DNA of 64,000 nucleotides from Clarkia xantiana subsp. parviflora. Its lineage: Eukaryota; Streptophyta; Magnoliopsida; Myrtales; Onagraceae. The notes under the pieces are model-generated. The model had not been told where the DNA came from. It worked only from the letters and a program-made list of their open reading frames with translations, and did no database searches. This document shows, one piece after another, positions 1-11,404 of this stretch. Where the stretch lies: contig JAPTYO010000018.1 of the NCBI GenBank assembly GCA_036873135.1, positions 13,073,503-13,137,502 on the forward strand. Reading direction: 5' to 3'. The number at the start of each line of letters is the position of its first letter. The stretch's first letter is position 1. A program made the translations under genes and the position numbers.

Positions 1-1860
1 CCCCCCCACTAAAATGATCTGTTTTTTTTTTTTTTTTTTTTTTTTTTGTAAATGTTATCATACGACTGTTTGTATAGCTTTTATTTCTCATGCATTCATC
101 TCATTGCATTTTTTTTTAAAATAAAAAAACCTCTTACCTAAATTTTCGTTCTAAATAAGCGCTTCATACGCATTATTAAAAAAAAACATCCAGGTAAGTT
201 GTAACTCAAGATTAGCGCATCTTTCATATATTATTTTCAAATAAATATTTTCATGAGAAACTTAACTCCCTTTTAGCTATTAGAGCTTCTAATTTTAAAA
301 TGCATTTTGTATACATTATTTTCAGAAAAAAACCAAAAAACATTTTTAGCTAAGTAGTTAATCCCTTAGATGTAGATTTTTATTTCTAAACATGTGTCTC
401 AGATGTGGTGTTTTTTTTAAAAAAAAACCCTTACCTAAATTTTTATTCTAAATATGCGTCTCATGCGCATTATTTAAAAAAAAACTCTCAGGTAAGTTGT
501 AATTTTTTTTAGTGCGTTACGTATGCATTACTTAAAAAAACATTTCAGAAAAATTAATTTCTTTAGCTATTAGAGCTTCCTTTCGAACATGCATTTCATA
601 TGCCAATTTTTTTTTATAAAAAAACCTCTTACCTGAATTTTTATTTTTAACATGTGTTTTGTACGCATTATTTTTGAAAAAGACTTTTCAGGTAAGTCGT
701 AATTTTGGTTAGTGAATTGTATATGCATTGCTTAAAAAAAACAAAACAACGAAAAATAAAAAAATTTAGGAAAATTTGTAATTTCGCTTTAACTGTTAGA
801 GCTTCTAATTTCGAATGTGCATTCCATATGCATCATTTTTAAAAAATCTGTTTAACTGAATTGTTTTATTTTTAATAATGCATCCAATATGCATTAATTT
901 AAAAAAACTTTTTAGATAAACCGTAAGCTCTCTTAATTTTAGGGCTCTTTGTTTAAAAAAAAACATTTTTAATAAAAAAAAACGTGCATGTCATATATAT
1001 TATTTTTGAAAAAAACTTTCAGGTAAGTTGAATTTTTCTCAGTTGTAGAACTTTTATTTTTAAGTTTGCATCTTGTATTTATTTTGTGCATCTCGTATGC
1101 ATCCTTAAAAAAAAAAAAAAAAACTTTTCGCTTGATTCTTAATTTTGAGCAACCAAGATGCATTGAATTTTTTTTTCCATCGTTAAAAAAACAAAAAACA
1201 AAAAAACATTTTCACGCATGCATCTCAATTGCATTATTTTAAAAAAATCCACTTGAAATTTTCATTTCAAAATATGCATTTCATATGCATTATTCAGGTA
1301 AACTGTTGTAAGTTGTGAATTTCTTAGAATAGAATTTTAACTTTCAAAAATGCATTTCATATGCGTCATCCAGGTAATATTTTGTAAGTTGTAACTTTCT
1401 TAACAATAGAATTTTAACTTTCAAGCATGCATGAGTATTTAAAAAAAAAAACTCAAAGTGTCATTCGTTTTTATCTAAAGTGTATTGCATTTTTTTGGCA
1501 AGATCGTCATTTCAACATTCGCATGAGCGAGCATTTAAAAAATGGGAGTTTTGATTCTTTTTTGGAGAAAATAGTTTAACTGTGCAGTTGAGTGCTACTA
1601 TTCGAGTTTAAACATAGGACGATAAAACCTTTTTGAAAAAACTTTGTTTTGAGCATTTGTCTTGCGTTCGAGCCAGATAATGCACTCAGCAAACTCAGTA
1701 AACACCATGATGGCGCAAAACACATTTGATCATAAATTTTGATTCATTTACAAAAAAAATAATCAATATTATGAAATGAATGACATTAGAGTTTTCAAAA
1801 AATCATGCATGACTTCTCATGATCTCTACACTGATTTTTCATTCACTCTTTTCAGGTACC
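1..1860. repeat. AT-rich degenerate tandem array (element X)
   Basis: This stretch is a loose array of related units. Each contains a poly-A/poly-T run, a TGCAT(A/T)TGCAT-like motif and, in many units, CAGGTAAGT (near 191, 489, 689 and 1020, with weaker forms near 1295 and 1371). Another recurring block resembles TAGAGCTTCTAATTT. Unit length varies widely, so this is an old, diverged repeat rather than a clean satellite. The same family occurs in reverse orientation at 58242-59131. No convincing reading frame is present; the short open frames are A/T-run artefacts. Confidence 0.7.
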
Positions 1861-3050
1861 CTTGGTTAAGGTATCATGTACACATAAGTTATGCCGGCTA
1901 AATGGGGCAACAAAAAAGAACATGCAGTCATCCAGTTGCACAAGGAACAAATTGCACACCCAAGATATCTAACGCTGAGGTGCGTTAAATTGTACTTAAT
2001 CTTTTCCTTGAGATTTGAGTGTCCCTACTCTTTTGCAGGTCGGATGAACACTTCAACCAATGCCGCAACCGTGTGAAACGTGGGCGCTTCAAAGAGTTTC
2101 TATCAAAAATTTCACCCACCATGTGTGAAATTCATACAGTTTCCAAGACGAGGTATACAACCGTTATGTGGCCAGGTTTAAACCATTCAGCGGTAACCAT
2201 GGGGCATCTCCCATTGAGGTCGGACATGTCAGGAGATGAGAAAATTTCAAGAGATCATCGAGAATCCGTGAAGATTCAATGTGCCGATCAATGTAGCTTG
2301 ACTCGATCAACCGAATTCTTTTTCGAAAAAAGTTCTGAAATTTTCACTCTGCCACTAGGGGCATGTACTTTTCAGCAGGTATACATATACAAGTTGTGGA
2401 GCAGGAGAATCAGGACATGCAGCAGGTCCAGTCGCATAGCGAGCACATTGCCCACTGAAAAATCCAACTCCCAGGTAAGAGAAGTTGTGATCATTTTTAT
2501 CCTCGAAATTTGAGTTTTTCCTTATTCATTGTGCAGCTTGGATAATCATCCAAATCAAAACTCCTGAAGAGCACATCTCGTGTACGGCTCCTCGCTCGCC
2601 GACCATTCTTATGCCAGCTATCGAATTTATCCCAGATACCTCGGACGATATCTATGCCAAAGTTACCATTTGCGGACTACTCTGCCAAACTCAACACCAT
2701 CCATGTGTGTTCATTAATCAGGCCATTCGTCCAGCACGAGACGAATTATGAACCAGTCAGATGTAGCCGTGGGGCATTCCTGTTAAGATCAAGCATGGTT
2801 GAAGATAGAAGACATCCAGAGATCTTCCTATTAAAAAAGATCGAGATTCCATGAAGATCGACCGTGCTAATGAAAGAGCATTTGAGAGGAAGAAGAAGAA
2901 GAAATTATTGTCGGTGTCGTTCACCCATTGAAAGGATCCTCCATACAAGACATCGACATAATCAACTTATTTTACAAGTTTTCCTCCGGAGAAGTTCCGA
3001 GAAATAAAAAGGTTTAATCTGCTATTAGGGGTATGTAACATAGTTGTTGT
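1861..3050. other. Unrecognised internal region of element X, gene-like but not identified
   Basis: Base composition is more balanced here than in the flanks. Two segments look like introns on the plus strand: about 1980-2038 (GTGCG...TTTTGCAG) and about 2474-2537 (GTAAGA...TGTGCAG), both T-rich before the AG. Blocks near 2140-2330 and 2740-2910 are similar to each other (both have a GGGGCAT motif followed by GATC-rich sequence), pointing to an internal duplication of about 600 bp. The open frames at 1891-2076, 2019-2513 and 2654-2854 match no family I know. A diverged inverted copy of 2690-3050 is at about 19380-19701. It may be a decayed accessory gene of X; I assign no function. Confidence 0.35.
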
Positions 3051-3488
3051 TGATTAATTTCTGTAGATTTTCTTTCCATTTGAAAAAAAGAAAAAAGAGA
3101 AAAAAAAATAAATTCCCGTTAGGTTGAAAACCTAGGCAAAATTCAGGGAGAGGGGCATGATTGAAAACCCGCAGGGGCAATCTTGTCAAAATGTGAGATG
3201 AAAAAAGTAAAAAAAAAAAAAAAAGAGCAAAAAAAAAACTCAGTTTTCTTTAGAGTCACAGCCGCCCTTTAATCGGCTACAGGAAAATAAAGAGAGTGTT
3301 TGTGCTAATATTGTGAGAGCAGTGAAGAAATAAAAGGGTCACAGTTGTTCCTAAATCAACTACAAATAAAAGGGTCAGAGTCATCCAAAAATGACTATAA
3401 AAAAGGGCCACGGCAACCCTTCAAATGGCTACAGATAAAGAGCACTACCGCAACATCAAAAGAAGAGAATAAATGAAAGGGCCACAGC
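3051..3488. repeat. Element X tandem array, left part (before D)
   Basis: From about 3240 the sequence repeats a 60-75 bp unit with the core GGGCCACAGCCACCC, then a GGCTAC-like block and an A-rich spacer ending in 'agagtg'. The array continues after element D at 14368. Before it lies a conserved block (GTTAGGTTGAAAACC..GGCAAAATT) that recurs near 15061 and, inverted, near 19300. No gene is seen. Confidence 0.75.
3484..3488. other. Target site duplication of D, left copy (ACAGC)
   Basis: ACAGC lies directly before the LTR start TGTTGG and is repeated directly after the other LTR at 14363-14367. A 5 bp duplication is typical of Ty3/gypsy integration. It fixes the ends of D and shows that it inserted into the X tandem array. 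Confidence 0.9.
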
Positions 3489-4185
3489 TGTTGGATCACG
3501 GTGGAACTCCGGTACGGACTTTGACGGCAATCCTAGCTCCTTTGCTCCACGCAATCCTGGAAGAGGGGATAGACCGGGCGGTGACCCAGAATCCCTCTCC
3601 GATGCTTAAATGAGTATCTCGTATGACTGGCAAGCAGTAATCTCAAAGTGTACTGAATTCAACGTTAATGTTCTGAGGTGATCTCTTGCCCTTTTATAGG
3701 AAAAGAGATGCCTCAGGTACCTGGCGAACCGTTGGGGGTGGTTAGCCCGTATCCCGCATATCTCGGATGTGATCTCGCGTATCTCAGCCATGCCCCGCGT
3801 ATCTCGGCCACGCTCCGTGTATCTTAACCACGTTCCGCGTATCTCAGCCACGCCCCGCATATCTTGGCCTTATCCTCTGATAATCGAGTCCCGACTCCCG
3901 TCGGGGACTCCAGAGTTATCTCGTTGTGTCACCGCTCGGGGCCCCTCGTCATCGTGACAGGGCCAATCATTCTCAGGGATTCATCATCGGGGCCTACTTA
4001 AAGGCTTCTCATCGGGGGCTTCCAGCTCCACTGTCGGGACCGACTCTGTCGGGTCCTTGCCTTGTCGGGAATCCCTTCGTCGGGACACTTCTCCTAGGTC
4101 ATCTTGACCTTCATTTTGGGCCAGGTGGGCCTGTTTGCCGTTTCCTCCCCGTTAAAGGGCCTGACGGCTGTAATCGAACCCATCA
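3489..4185 (-). repeat. D 3' LTR
   Basis: 697 bp, TGTTGG..CCATCA as read on the plus strand. It matches 13666-14362 along its whole length with about 11 substitutions and no indel. The minus-strand TATA box (TATAAAA) is at 3692-3698. It carries several near-identical short motifs of the form CCCGCGTATCTCGGCCACG around 3770-3870, a small internal repeat cluster. Confidence 0.93.
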
Positions 4186-4197
4186 TTTGCCCCCAAG
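4186..4197 (-). other. D polypurine tract
   Basis: On the minus strand the bases just upstream of the 3' LTR read CTTGGGGGCAAA. A G-rich tract here is the expected primer for plus-strand DNA synthesis and confirms the minus orientation of D. Confidence 0.8.
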
Positions 4198-4576
4198 ACA
4201 TGAGGGACTTTTAGTTCGTCGTGTCTTCCAACTCCCGACCTTCCGATACTGGAATCGGGGATCTTTCCCTTGGTTTAGTCACTCAATTATCAGTCTTCTC
4301 CTTCACGTTTCCTCAGTGTTTTGTAGATAACTGCCAAATCCCAGGGGTCTCCTCGGTTCCCCAATTCATTAAATGCAGTAGATAATGGAGTGACGTTTTT
4401 AGCCCACGTGCCTGATTTTTCGCGCCTGTCCTTTTCTGAAAAGTGCTTTTCAGGCCGTTTCATCATTACGTCTGTTGTCTTTCTGCACGTTTCATCTCTC
4501 GGAGGGCTGCATCATAAGCAGTATTGGAGATCTTTCCGGCGACGTTTCGTTCATCTCCTTCAGCCTCTACTTCATC

Positions 4577-7290
4577 ATGTCTGGTGAGGGATTCCCCTTT
4601 GTTGCTTGTTCGTCTTTTCCTTTTTTATAGCTTTCCAAGAGTCCCACTGTATTTTTCTTGCCATGGTTGCTTATCAGACAGCGGTTCCAGCTCTGAGGGG
4701 AGAAAACTCTTTAATTTTGATTATGCTCCAAATGAGATCTCCAATACTGCTTATGATGCAGCCCTCCGAGAGGGTTGTATCACCATCACCTGGGAACCTC
4801 GTTTCCCGTATCCTTGGCCTCGCCCCTCGAGTAACCCTGAGGTTACTCGTCCCCAGAAAGGGGAGGTATTTGTCTCTACGGGACAAGTATCAGCGGGGAT
4901 CAGATTCCCCTTTTGCGGTAATCTGGTCGAGATGTGCCAGCATTACAAGACACATCCCACCACCTTTTCTCCCCATGCCATCCGTCTCTGGAACGCCTTT
5001 CAAGTCCTCTGCTTCCGACAGAAGTGGGTCTACAGCCTCCAGCTCTTCAGAACCTTTTATGGGATGAAGTGCAATGAGGCGGGGGTTTGCGCCTTCTACC
5101 CTCGGATGCCTAAGTGGAGTAAGCAGCAGCTTGCCCGATGTGGTTGGACCAATGACACCTGGAAGGTGGTCAAGGGTCGGGGACTCTTGGTTGATACAGG
5201 GTCCGACAACAGTAGCTGGAAGAAGAGTTACTTCTTTATCCGACACTCTTCGATTCCCTGGCCTCGGTGGGAGGTGGCGGCGGACCCTCCGCCTGCTTTT
5301 CATACTTACGCCAACGAGGATTTTGAAACTCTCCAACTTATCCAGCTTTATCGGTGGGGGGAGTCTTACATTCCCCTCAACGCCAACTCTCTTGTGGAGC
5401 GGGACCTGGTGCACGCCGGGATCCGACTCCTTGATATTGTCTCTGGGGGGCAGCTCTTCGACGGCCCTTCTAATATGGTCCCTTGGGTAAACTTCTAACT
5501 CTTCTTTGTTTACTATTTGCAGCCAAGAAGGTATCTGTGCTGACTGATCTATTCCTTAAGCAGGGGGAGACTGATGCTGTCCGCCCCTCGCGGAAGAGGA
5601 AGTCCGCCAAGAAGGCTGTTGCTCGGTCGGTGTCTCCTTCAGCGGAGCAACCTAAGCGGAAGCGGGTGGATCTGGACCAGCTTTTTGATGTCCAGAATGC
5701 TGAAGAAGGTAAAAAGCTCCGACTTGCTATAAAATCATACAGGAGGATGGTCCCGAAGGATTTGATACCTTCAACCAAAGAGGCCCGTATCGCTGACGTC
5801 AAACGAATCCTTCGAGGCGAAACTCCTCGTGTCTTGAAGGCGGGCTATTATCATTTTCGCGGGAAGGATCAATACGTCTCCCGACGTATCATTTGGTGTA
5901 AGAATCCCGATGAACTTCCTGACTACATTTCTGAAGCTTCTCATCCTCCAGGTGCAGGTCGCTCGGGAGCTCCATCAGGTGCCGCAGCTTCCGCGGACAC
6001 ACCGTCCTCAGCGGGGGTGCCTTCCTCAGCTGGAGAGAAGGCACCGACTGGCGAACAATTTCGTCAGGTGATAACCTTGGACTCCTCCGAGGAGACTAAC
6101 GAGGGTGGCTCCCTTCGTCAGCGTCGGAAGACGGGGCAGTCCCCCTTGAAACCAACCCCTCAGGGGCCGCCTCCTTCATCTTCTCCGCAGCAGCGGCAGC
6201 CCTCGCCCATCCATGACTTCACTCCTTCCCCTGTTCGGGCCGAGACGGAGGCATGCCCTTCCACTCATCGTCCTCTTTCTCCTCTTGCTCTTGATGGGAA
6301 ATTCTACAGGCCCTTTGATTCTTCACAAGAGAATGCCCCCTGGACTCCTATCCAGACGCTTCAAGGAGTCCCGCTCACACAAGGGGAGCAGGATCGGGAG
6401 CTGGCCTTGCATCTGCTGGCAGGCTCGATCCTGCCTACTATGCGGCATCCGATTTGCCTCAATCGGACGCACATGCAGCGGGATGTCAGGGATATGGCCG
6501 TGCGCCGTATAGAGGTAAGACTTTGCTTCTTTCTTTTTGATGATAAATCGGGTCGTTTGTCCATTAACACTTTTCCTTCTTATTGCAGGAGCTCGGGGAC
6601 TACAACCGCCTCATCGGGTATGTCATTGCCTACGATGAGTCCCGGGAGCGGGAGCGAGGGATCCGTGAGCAGCTTCAGGAGGATCTCAAGGCCTCCCAGT
6701 CTTCGCGGGGAAAGCTTGTCAAGGAACAGGCTGTCCTCAATCAGAAGGTTCGGGACCTCCAGCAGCAGATCGGGGACTTCGAGGGGCTCTTAAGGCAAGA
6801 GCGGCAGGAGCGGGAGGCAGCTGTGGACAGGCTGACCCAGGAGAAGAAGGCTGCCGAGGACAAACTGGTCCTCGAGAAGAAGGCTCTGGAGGAGCAAATC
6901 GCGGGATTTCCTGCGCAGCTGGCTGAGGCGGAGGTGAAGGGTCGGGAGGACTATCGGAGGTCCGAGGACTTTCAAGCCGATACCATGAAGTTCTTTGGCG
7001 CGGAGGTGGAGAACACTCTCTTCAACGCGGTTGAGGAGCTCCACCTGGAGTACGGGGACGCTATCAATTTCGACAAGTCTCCTTCCCTCGCTCCCTTTGC
7101 GAAGAAGTATTTTGCTCTTTCCGAGGAGAGTGATGGGGGGAGTACCCCCGTAATTGTCGAAGACGCTTCTGTACTTCCAAGTGCGGACGCCCCGATAGCC
7201 AATCCTCCCGAAGCCAACCCTGTGGATCCTTCTGTTACCGACTCCGCGGACCCAGCTGCTGCCAATGCTACCGACAAGGACCAAGCTTGA
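4577..7290 (+). CDS. Antisense accessory gene of D (PF04195-like domain plus coiled coil), with candidate introns
   Basis: The gene lies between integrase and the 3' LTR but reads opposite to gag-pol, like known antisense ORFs of Tat elements. The start ATG at 4577 is inferred: joining ATGTCTG (4577-4583) to 4678 removes a 94 nt GTGAGG..ATCAG intron and enters the long frame. The next exon holds a domain with GIRFPFCGNLVEM and WNAFQVLCF, resembling 'putative gypsy type transposon' PF04195. A very short intron or a frameshift lies near 5487-5527. The following exon encodes a K/R-rich, then P/S/Q-rich segment. A 74 nt intron (6515-6588, GAG|GTAAGA..TTGCAG|GAG, phase 0) leads to a long coiled coil (about 6590-6960) and an acidic, alanine/proline-rich tail ending at 7290. 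Function is unknown; a structural or regulatory role in the element is only a guess. Confidence 0.7.
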
Positions 7291-7424
7291 ATGTTTACTT
7301 TTAGAGTCCTTGTATCTTCTTCTCTTTTGTTGTCGTCGGGCCCTTGAGCCCTTATCAATATCAGACTTCTTTAGTTCCGATTCTTTCGTTGCACTTTTCC
7401 GAGTGACTTTACTATACGTGCTTA

Positions 7425-8045
7425 GGTCGAAACCTCGACACTTAAGATACATCACTTAAGACGATTTACTAACTTGCACCACTTAAGGTGACTTACCATC
7501 ATGCACCACTTAAGGCGACTTTTCAATACTCAGGATAAGTCCAGGAGTCTCGCATCACTTAAGACGACTTTTTTAACTTGCGCCACTCACGGCGACTTAA
7601 TATCGTGCACCACTGAAGGCGACTTTTTGATACTTAGAATAAATCTAAGGATTGTGCACCACTCAAGGCGACTTAGTCCTGCGCATCACTTAAGACGACT
7701 TTTGGATACTTAGAATAAATCTAAGCATTGTGCACCACTCAAGGCGACTTAGTCCCGCGCATCACTTAAGACGACTTTTGGATACTTAGAATAAATCTAA
7801 GCATTGTGCACCACTTAAGGCGACTTTTCTCGTGCACCACTTAAGGCGACTTTTCTCGTGCACCACTTAAGGCGACTTTGACACTTAGAATAAATATAAG
7901 GACAACTCTTATTGGAAGCAACCTCTTTATTGATGGCATAAAATTGGCTTACATCGAATTAAACGATAAACAGCATACACCACTTAAGGCGATTTTACAT
8001 CGGGCACCACTTAAGGCGACTTTCTTCAAGCATGGTGTTTCTTCA
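7425..8045. repeat. D 3'-region tandem array (CACTTAAGGCGACTT)
   Basis: About 15 copies of CACCACTTAAGGCGACTT or close variants (AAGACGACTT, CTCAAGGCGACTT) lie between the antisense gene and the integrase end. Spacers of about 10-30 bp include a repeated ATACTTAGAATAAAT block. Tat elements are known for such variable 3' arrays, which can seed satellites. No coding capacity is evident. Confidence 0.85.
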
Positions 8046-8069
8046 AGTGTTCGCCACTAAAAGAATGCT

Positions 8070-9746
8070 TCAACGTTCTGCCATCGAGGTCTTCCAACTT
8101 GTACGCATTTGGAGCTGGCATCCCCACGACCTTGTAAGTTCCTTCCCATTTTGGTGACATCTTGTTGATTCATCCAAAAGGGTGAACTCGTTGCGACGCC
8201 AAACCAGCTCCCAGACAAAGAACTGTCGGGACTTCACTCGCCGATTGTAGTACCTGGCCGTCGCCAAACGCATTCGAGCTTGGACTTCATCGGCTTCCCG
8301 CCTCTTCTCTTCGAGTAAGTCCAAGTCCAGACGTCTCACTTCATCGTTCGTCAGGGGCTCGTAATATCTCATCAGATGGGACGCCACAGCTACCTCTACG
8401 GGGGCGACAGCTTCCGTTCCATAAACGAGGCCAAACGGAGTCTCCCCTGTTGATCGTTTGGGTGTCGTTCTAACAGCCCAAAGCACGTTTTCCAGTTCGT
8501 TCAGCCACTTGCCCTTCAAGGCATAGACCCTCTTCTTTAGGCCATCCATCACAGTTTTGTTGGCTGATTCCACCTGGCCGTTAGTCTGAGCATGACGCAC
8601 AGAAGCAGTCCGATGCTCGATGTTCAACTCCTCCAGATACTCCCTCACCTGAGAGCCGTTAAACGGTGGACCATTGTCGCTGATCACCACCTTAGGAATC
8701 CCATATCTGGACACGATATGGGTCTGGAGGAACTTGACGATCTGGTTCCCTGTTGTTCTGGCCAACGCCTTTGCCTCTATCCATTTTGAAAAATAATCGA
8801 TAGCTACAAGTAAATACTTACATTGTCCTTGTGCTTGTGGAAGAGGTCCCACCAAGTCGATGCCCCACTGCGCGAAGGGCCACGCGCTCTTGATGGATGT
8901 CAGATTAGCGGCCGGAGCCGCGATATTCGGGGCGTACCTCTGGCACGCGTCGCAGGATCGGACCAACGCCGTTGCTTCTTTGTTTATCGTGGGCCAATAG
9001 TAGCCTAAGTTCAACACCTTCCTCATAATGGATCGGGCCCCTTCGTGACAAGCCGCGAACCCTTCATGCATTTCTTTCAGGATTCGACTGGTGTCGGGTT
9101 CTGCTACACATTTCAAGTACGGAGTCGAGAACCAGCCCTTCTTGTATAGCTGATTGTCCAGCATCACATAATCGGCCGCGATCCGACGTATCCTGTCCGC
9201 TGCCACTTGATCATCGGGGACTGCCCCCGTAGTCAGGTACGCGACTATCGGGGTCATCCAGGTTGGCTCATCCTCCGATCTTGCTTCAATGGCGCACACC
9301 TGTGTTGGGTCGATGTTTGATAAGATCACCTTCTCCAAGAAGTGCACCTTCCGATTTTCTTCCAAGGGTGCCCCCAAGGCAAATTTGCTCAAGGCATCTG
9401 CCTCTACATTTTTCTCCCTTGGAATTGCCTCGATATCGAAGCTTTTGAAGCTCTCTTTCAGGGCTTGTACCTCTCGTAGATACTTTTTCATTATCGGACT
9501 CCTTGCTTCGTATCGCCCTTGAACCTGGTTCACGATTAAAGCTGCGTCGCACTTCACTCTCAAGTGATCGATTCCAGTGCCTTTAGCAATTTTTAGGCCC
9601 GTGATAAGGGCTTCATACTCCGCTTCGTTGTTTGTGTCCTTGAATGTTAAAGCCAAGGCGTATCGGAGCGGTTCACCTTCGCCCGGTGGTATCAACAAAA
9701 AGCCTGCTCCTGATCCGTCCGAACTCGCGGAGCCATCCGTGTACAT
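8070..9746 (-). pseudogene. D pol, C-terminal part: second (archaeal-type) RNase H and integrase
   Basis: The frame opens at MYTDGSASSDGSGAGF, the start of the extra RNase H of Tat elements, with later acidic motifs NNEAEYEAL and VKCDAAL. Integrase follows: a zinc-binding region (CHEGARS..CDACQRY), then a DDE core with VAIDYFSKW, VISDNGPPF and NGQVESANK, all key acidic residues present. A C-terminal LVWRR motif is seen, but near 8170 the frame shifts and the last 30-odd residues are out of frame. Upstream it is cut from RT by an in-frame TAG at 9750-9752, where element A has tryptophan. It would make an active integrase only if those lesions were absent. Confidence 0.9.
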
Positions 9747-9749
9747 CTC

Positions 9750-11375
9750 CTAGATATTTTCCTTGTTTGGCTGTTCTGATTGCTCTGCCCTCTCTGGTTG
9801 TTCTTCTATCGGGACCTCCACGGTTGCCCCCTCTACAGGGCCCGCTTCTTCTAGATCGGGGGCTATAGAATCTGCTATAAAATCCGCCAACGCCTGGCCC
9901 TTAATTGCCGTTCTTGGAGCAAAGTGTATTCGAAACTCACTAAGCTCTACTGCCCATTTCACTAATCTTCCCGACGCATCCGGTCGGTTCAAAAAATGCT
10001 TCAAAGGCTGGTTCGTTAGCACAGTAATCTCGTGTGCGTGGAAATAAGGCCTTAGCTTCCGAGCAGTAATAATCAACGCAAAGAGGTACTTCTCAACCGC
10101 GGGATAGTTTAATTCAGACTTGGCAAACGCCTTGCTTACATAATAAACGGGGACTTGATTACCCTCGACAATCTTTACTAACACAGAGCTAATGGCAAAT
10201 TCAGAAACAGCCAAGTAAAGGTAGAGCGGCTCGCCTGGAACCGGTTTCGCCAACGGCGGGAGTGTGCGAAGGTGCTGCTTGAGTGCTTGGAATGCCTCTT
10301 CACATTTGGCGGTCCATTCGAATTTCTTGTTGGCCCTCAGGACTTCAAAAAACGGCATTGATCGGTCGCTGGCTTTGGACAAGAAACGATTCATTGCAGC
10401 TAGTCGGCCATTCAGCACTTGCACCTCCCGATGGTTCATCGGAGACTGCATCTCCTCGATTGCCCTCAGCTTCTCAGGATTCACTTCAATTCCTCTTTGG
10501 CTCACCATGAAGCCCAAAAACTTCCCTGAGTGGACTCCGAAGGCGCATTTCGTCGGGTTTAAGCGAACTTGATGGAGCCTCATCCGCTCAAATGCCATGG
10601 TTAGGTTGTGCACATGATCCTCGGCTTGTCGGGACTTCACCAGCATATCATCCACGTAAGCTTCCATGGTTTCTCCCAGCATATCTCCAAACAGTTTGTT
10701 CACCATCCGTTGGTAAGTTGCCCCGGCATTGATCAACCCGAAAGGCATGACATCGTAGTGATAGATGTCACTGTCTGCGTAGAACGCTGTGTGGGGAGCG
10801 TCTTCCTTGGCCATCTTGATTTGGTTGTAGCCTGAATACGCGTACATGAAACTCAACAGTTCGTGTACCGACGTGGCATCCACCAACTGGTCGATTCTCG
10901 GGAGTGGATAGCAGTCCTTTGGGCAAGCCTTGTTCAAGTCGCGGAAGTCCACACACATTCGCCATTTCCCGTTAGTCTTCTTTACCAGCACTGGGTTGGC
11001 AACCCAAGTCTGGAATCGGAGCTCCTTAATGAACCCAGCATCGAGCAACCTGCCCACCTCCTGCTGGATTGCGATCTTCTTGTCCGTGCCCATCGGACGC
11101 CTTTTCTGCGTGATAGGCTTGATCGCGGGGTCTATCTTCAGCTCGTGTACGATCACGTCGGGGCTGATTCCTGGCATATCGCTCGGGGACCAGGCAAACA
11201 GCTCCTTAAACTCCTTCAACAATTCCACCAATTTTTGGGCTGTCTCCTCAGTCAGAGCAGACCCGATTTTCACCTTCCTTTGGGGTCCGTCGATCTCGAC
11301 TTCTTTCAGATCTTCTACGGGGGCGGGACGCCCAAACTCTTCTCTGGGATCTGTGTCTGTCTGGAGGACAGTCAT
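9750..11375 (-). pseudogene. D pol: reverse transcriptase and first RNase H, catalytic Asp lost
   Basis: 541 codons. RT motifs run from FRDLNKACPKD through PFGLINAGATYQRM to AYVDDML (YVDD at about residues 240-243). The motif A aspartate is replaced: the protein reads LSFMYAYSGYNQI, with Tyr178 encoded at 10844-10842, where element A and the family have Asp. That residue binds catalytic metal, so this RT should be inactive. A gypsy-type RNase H/connection region follows (YYVSKAFAKSELNYPAVEK..HAHEITVLTNQPLKH). The frame ends at TAG 9750-9752. Gag-protease lies one frame away, with the shift near 11410; this could in principle be natural frameshifting, but decay is likelier. Confidence 0.9.
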
Positions 11376-11404
11376 GGCCTCTCGCCTCCTCCTCCGGTTG
11401 GCAT

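Noticed and set aside
1891..2513. Host gene with exons at 1891-2513
   Set aside because: Intron-like signals exist, but the protein has no recognisable domain and parts are duplicated within the repeat element X.
4674..5414. Minus-strand frames of 70 and 174 codons opposite the D antisense gene
   Set aside because: Shadows of the plus-strand coding exon; they contain no known domain.
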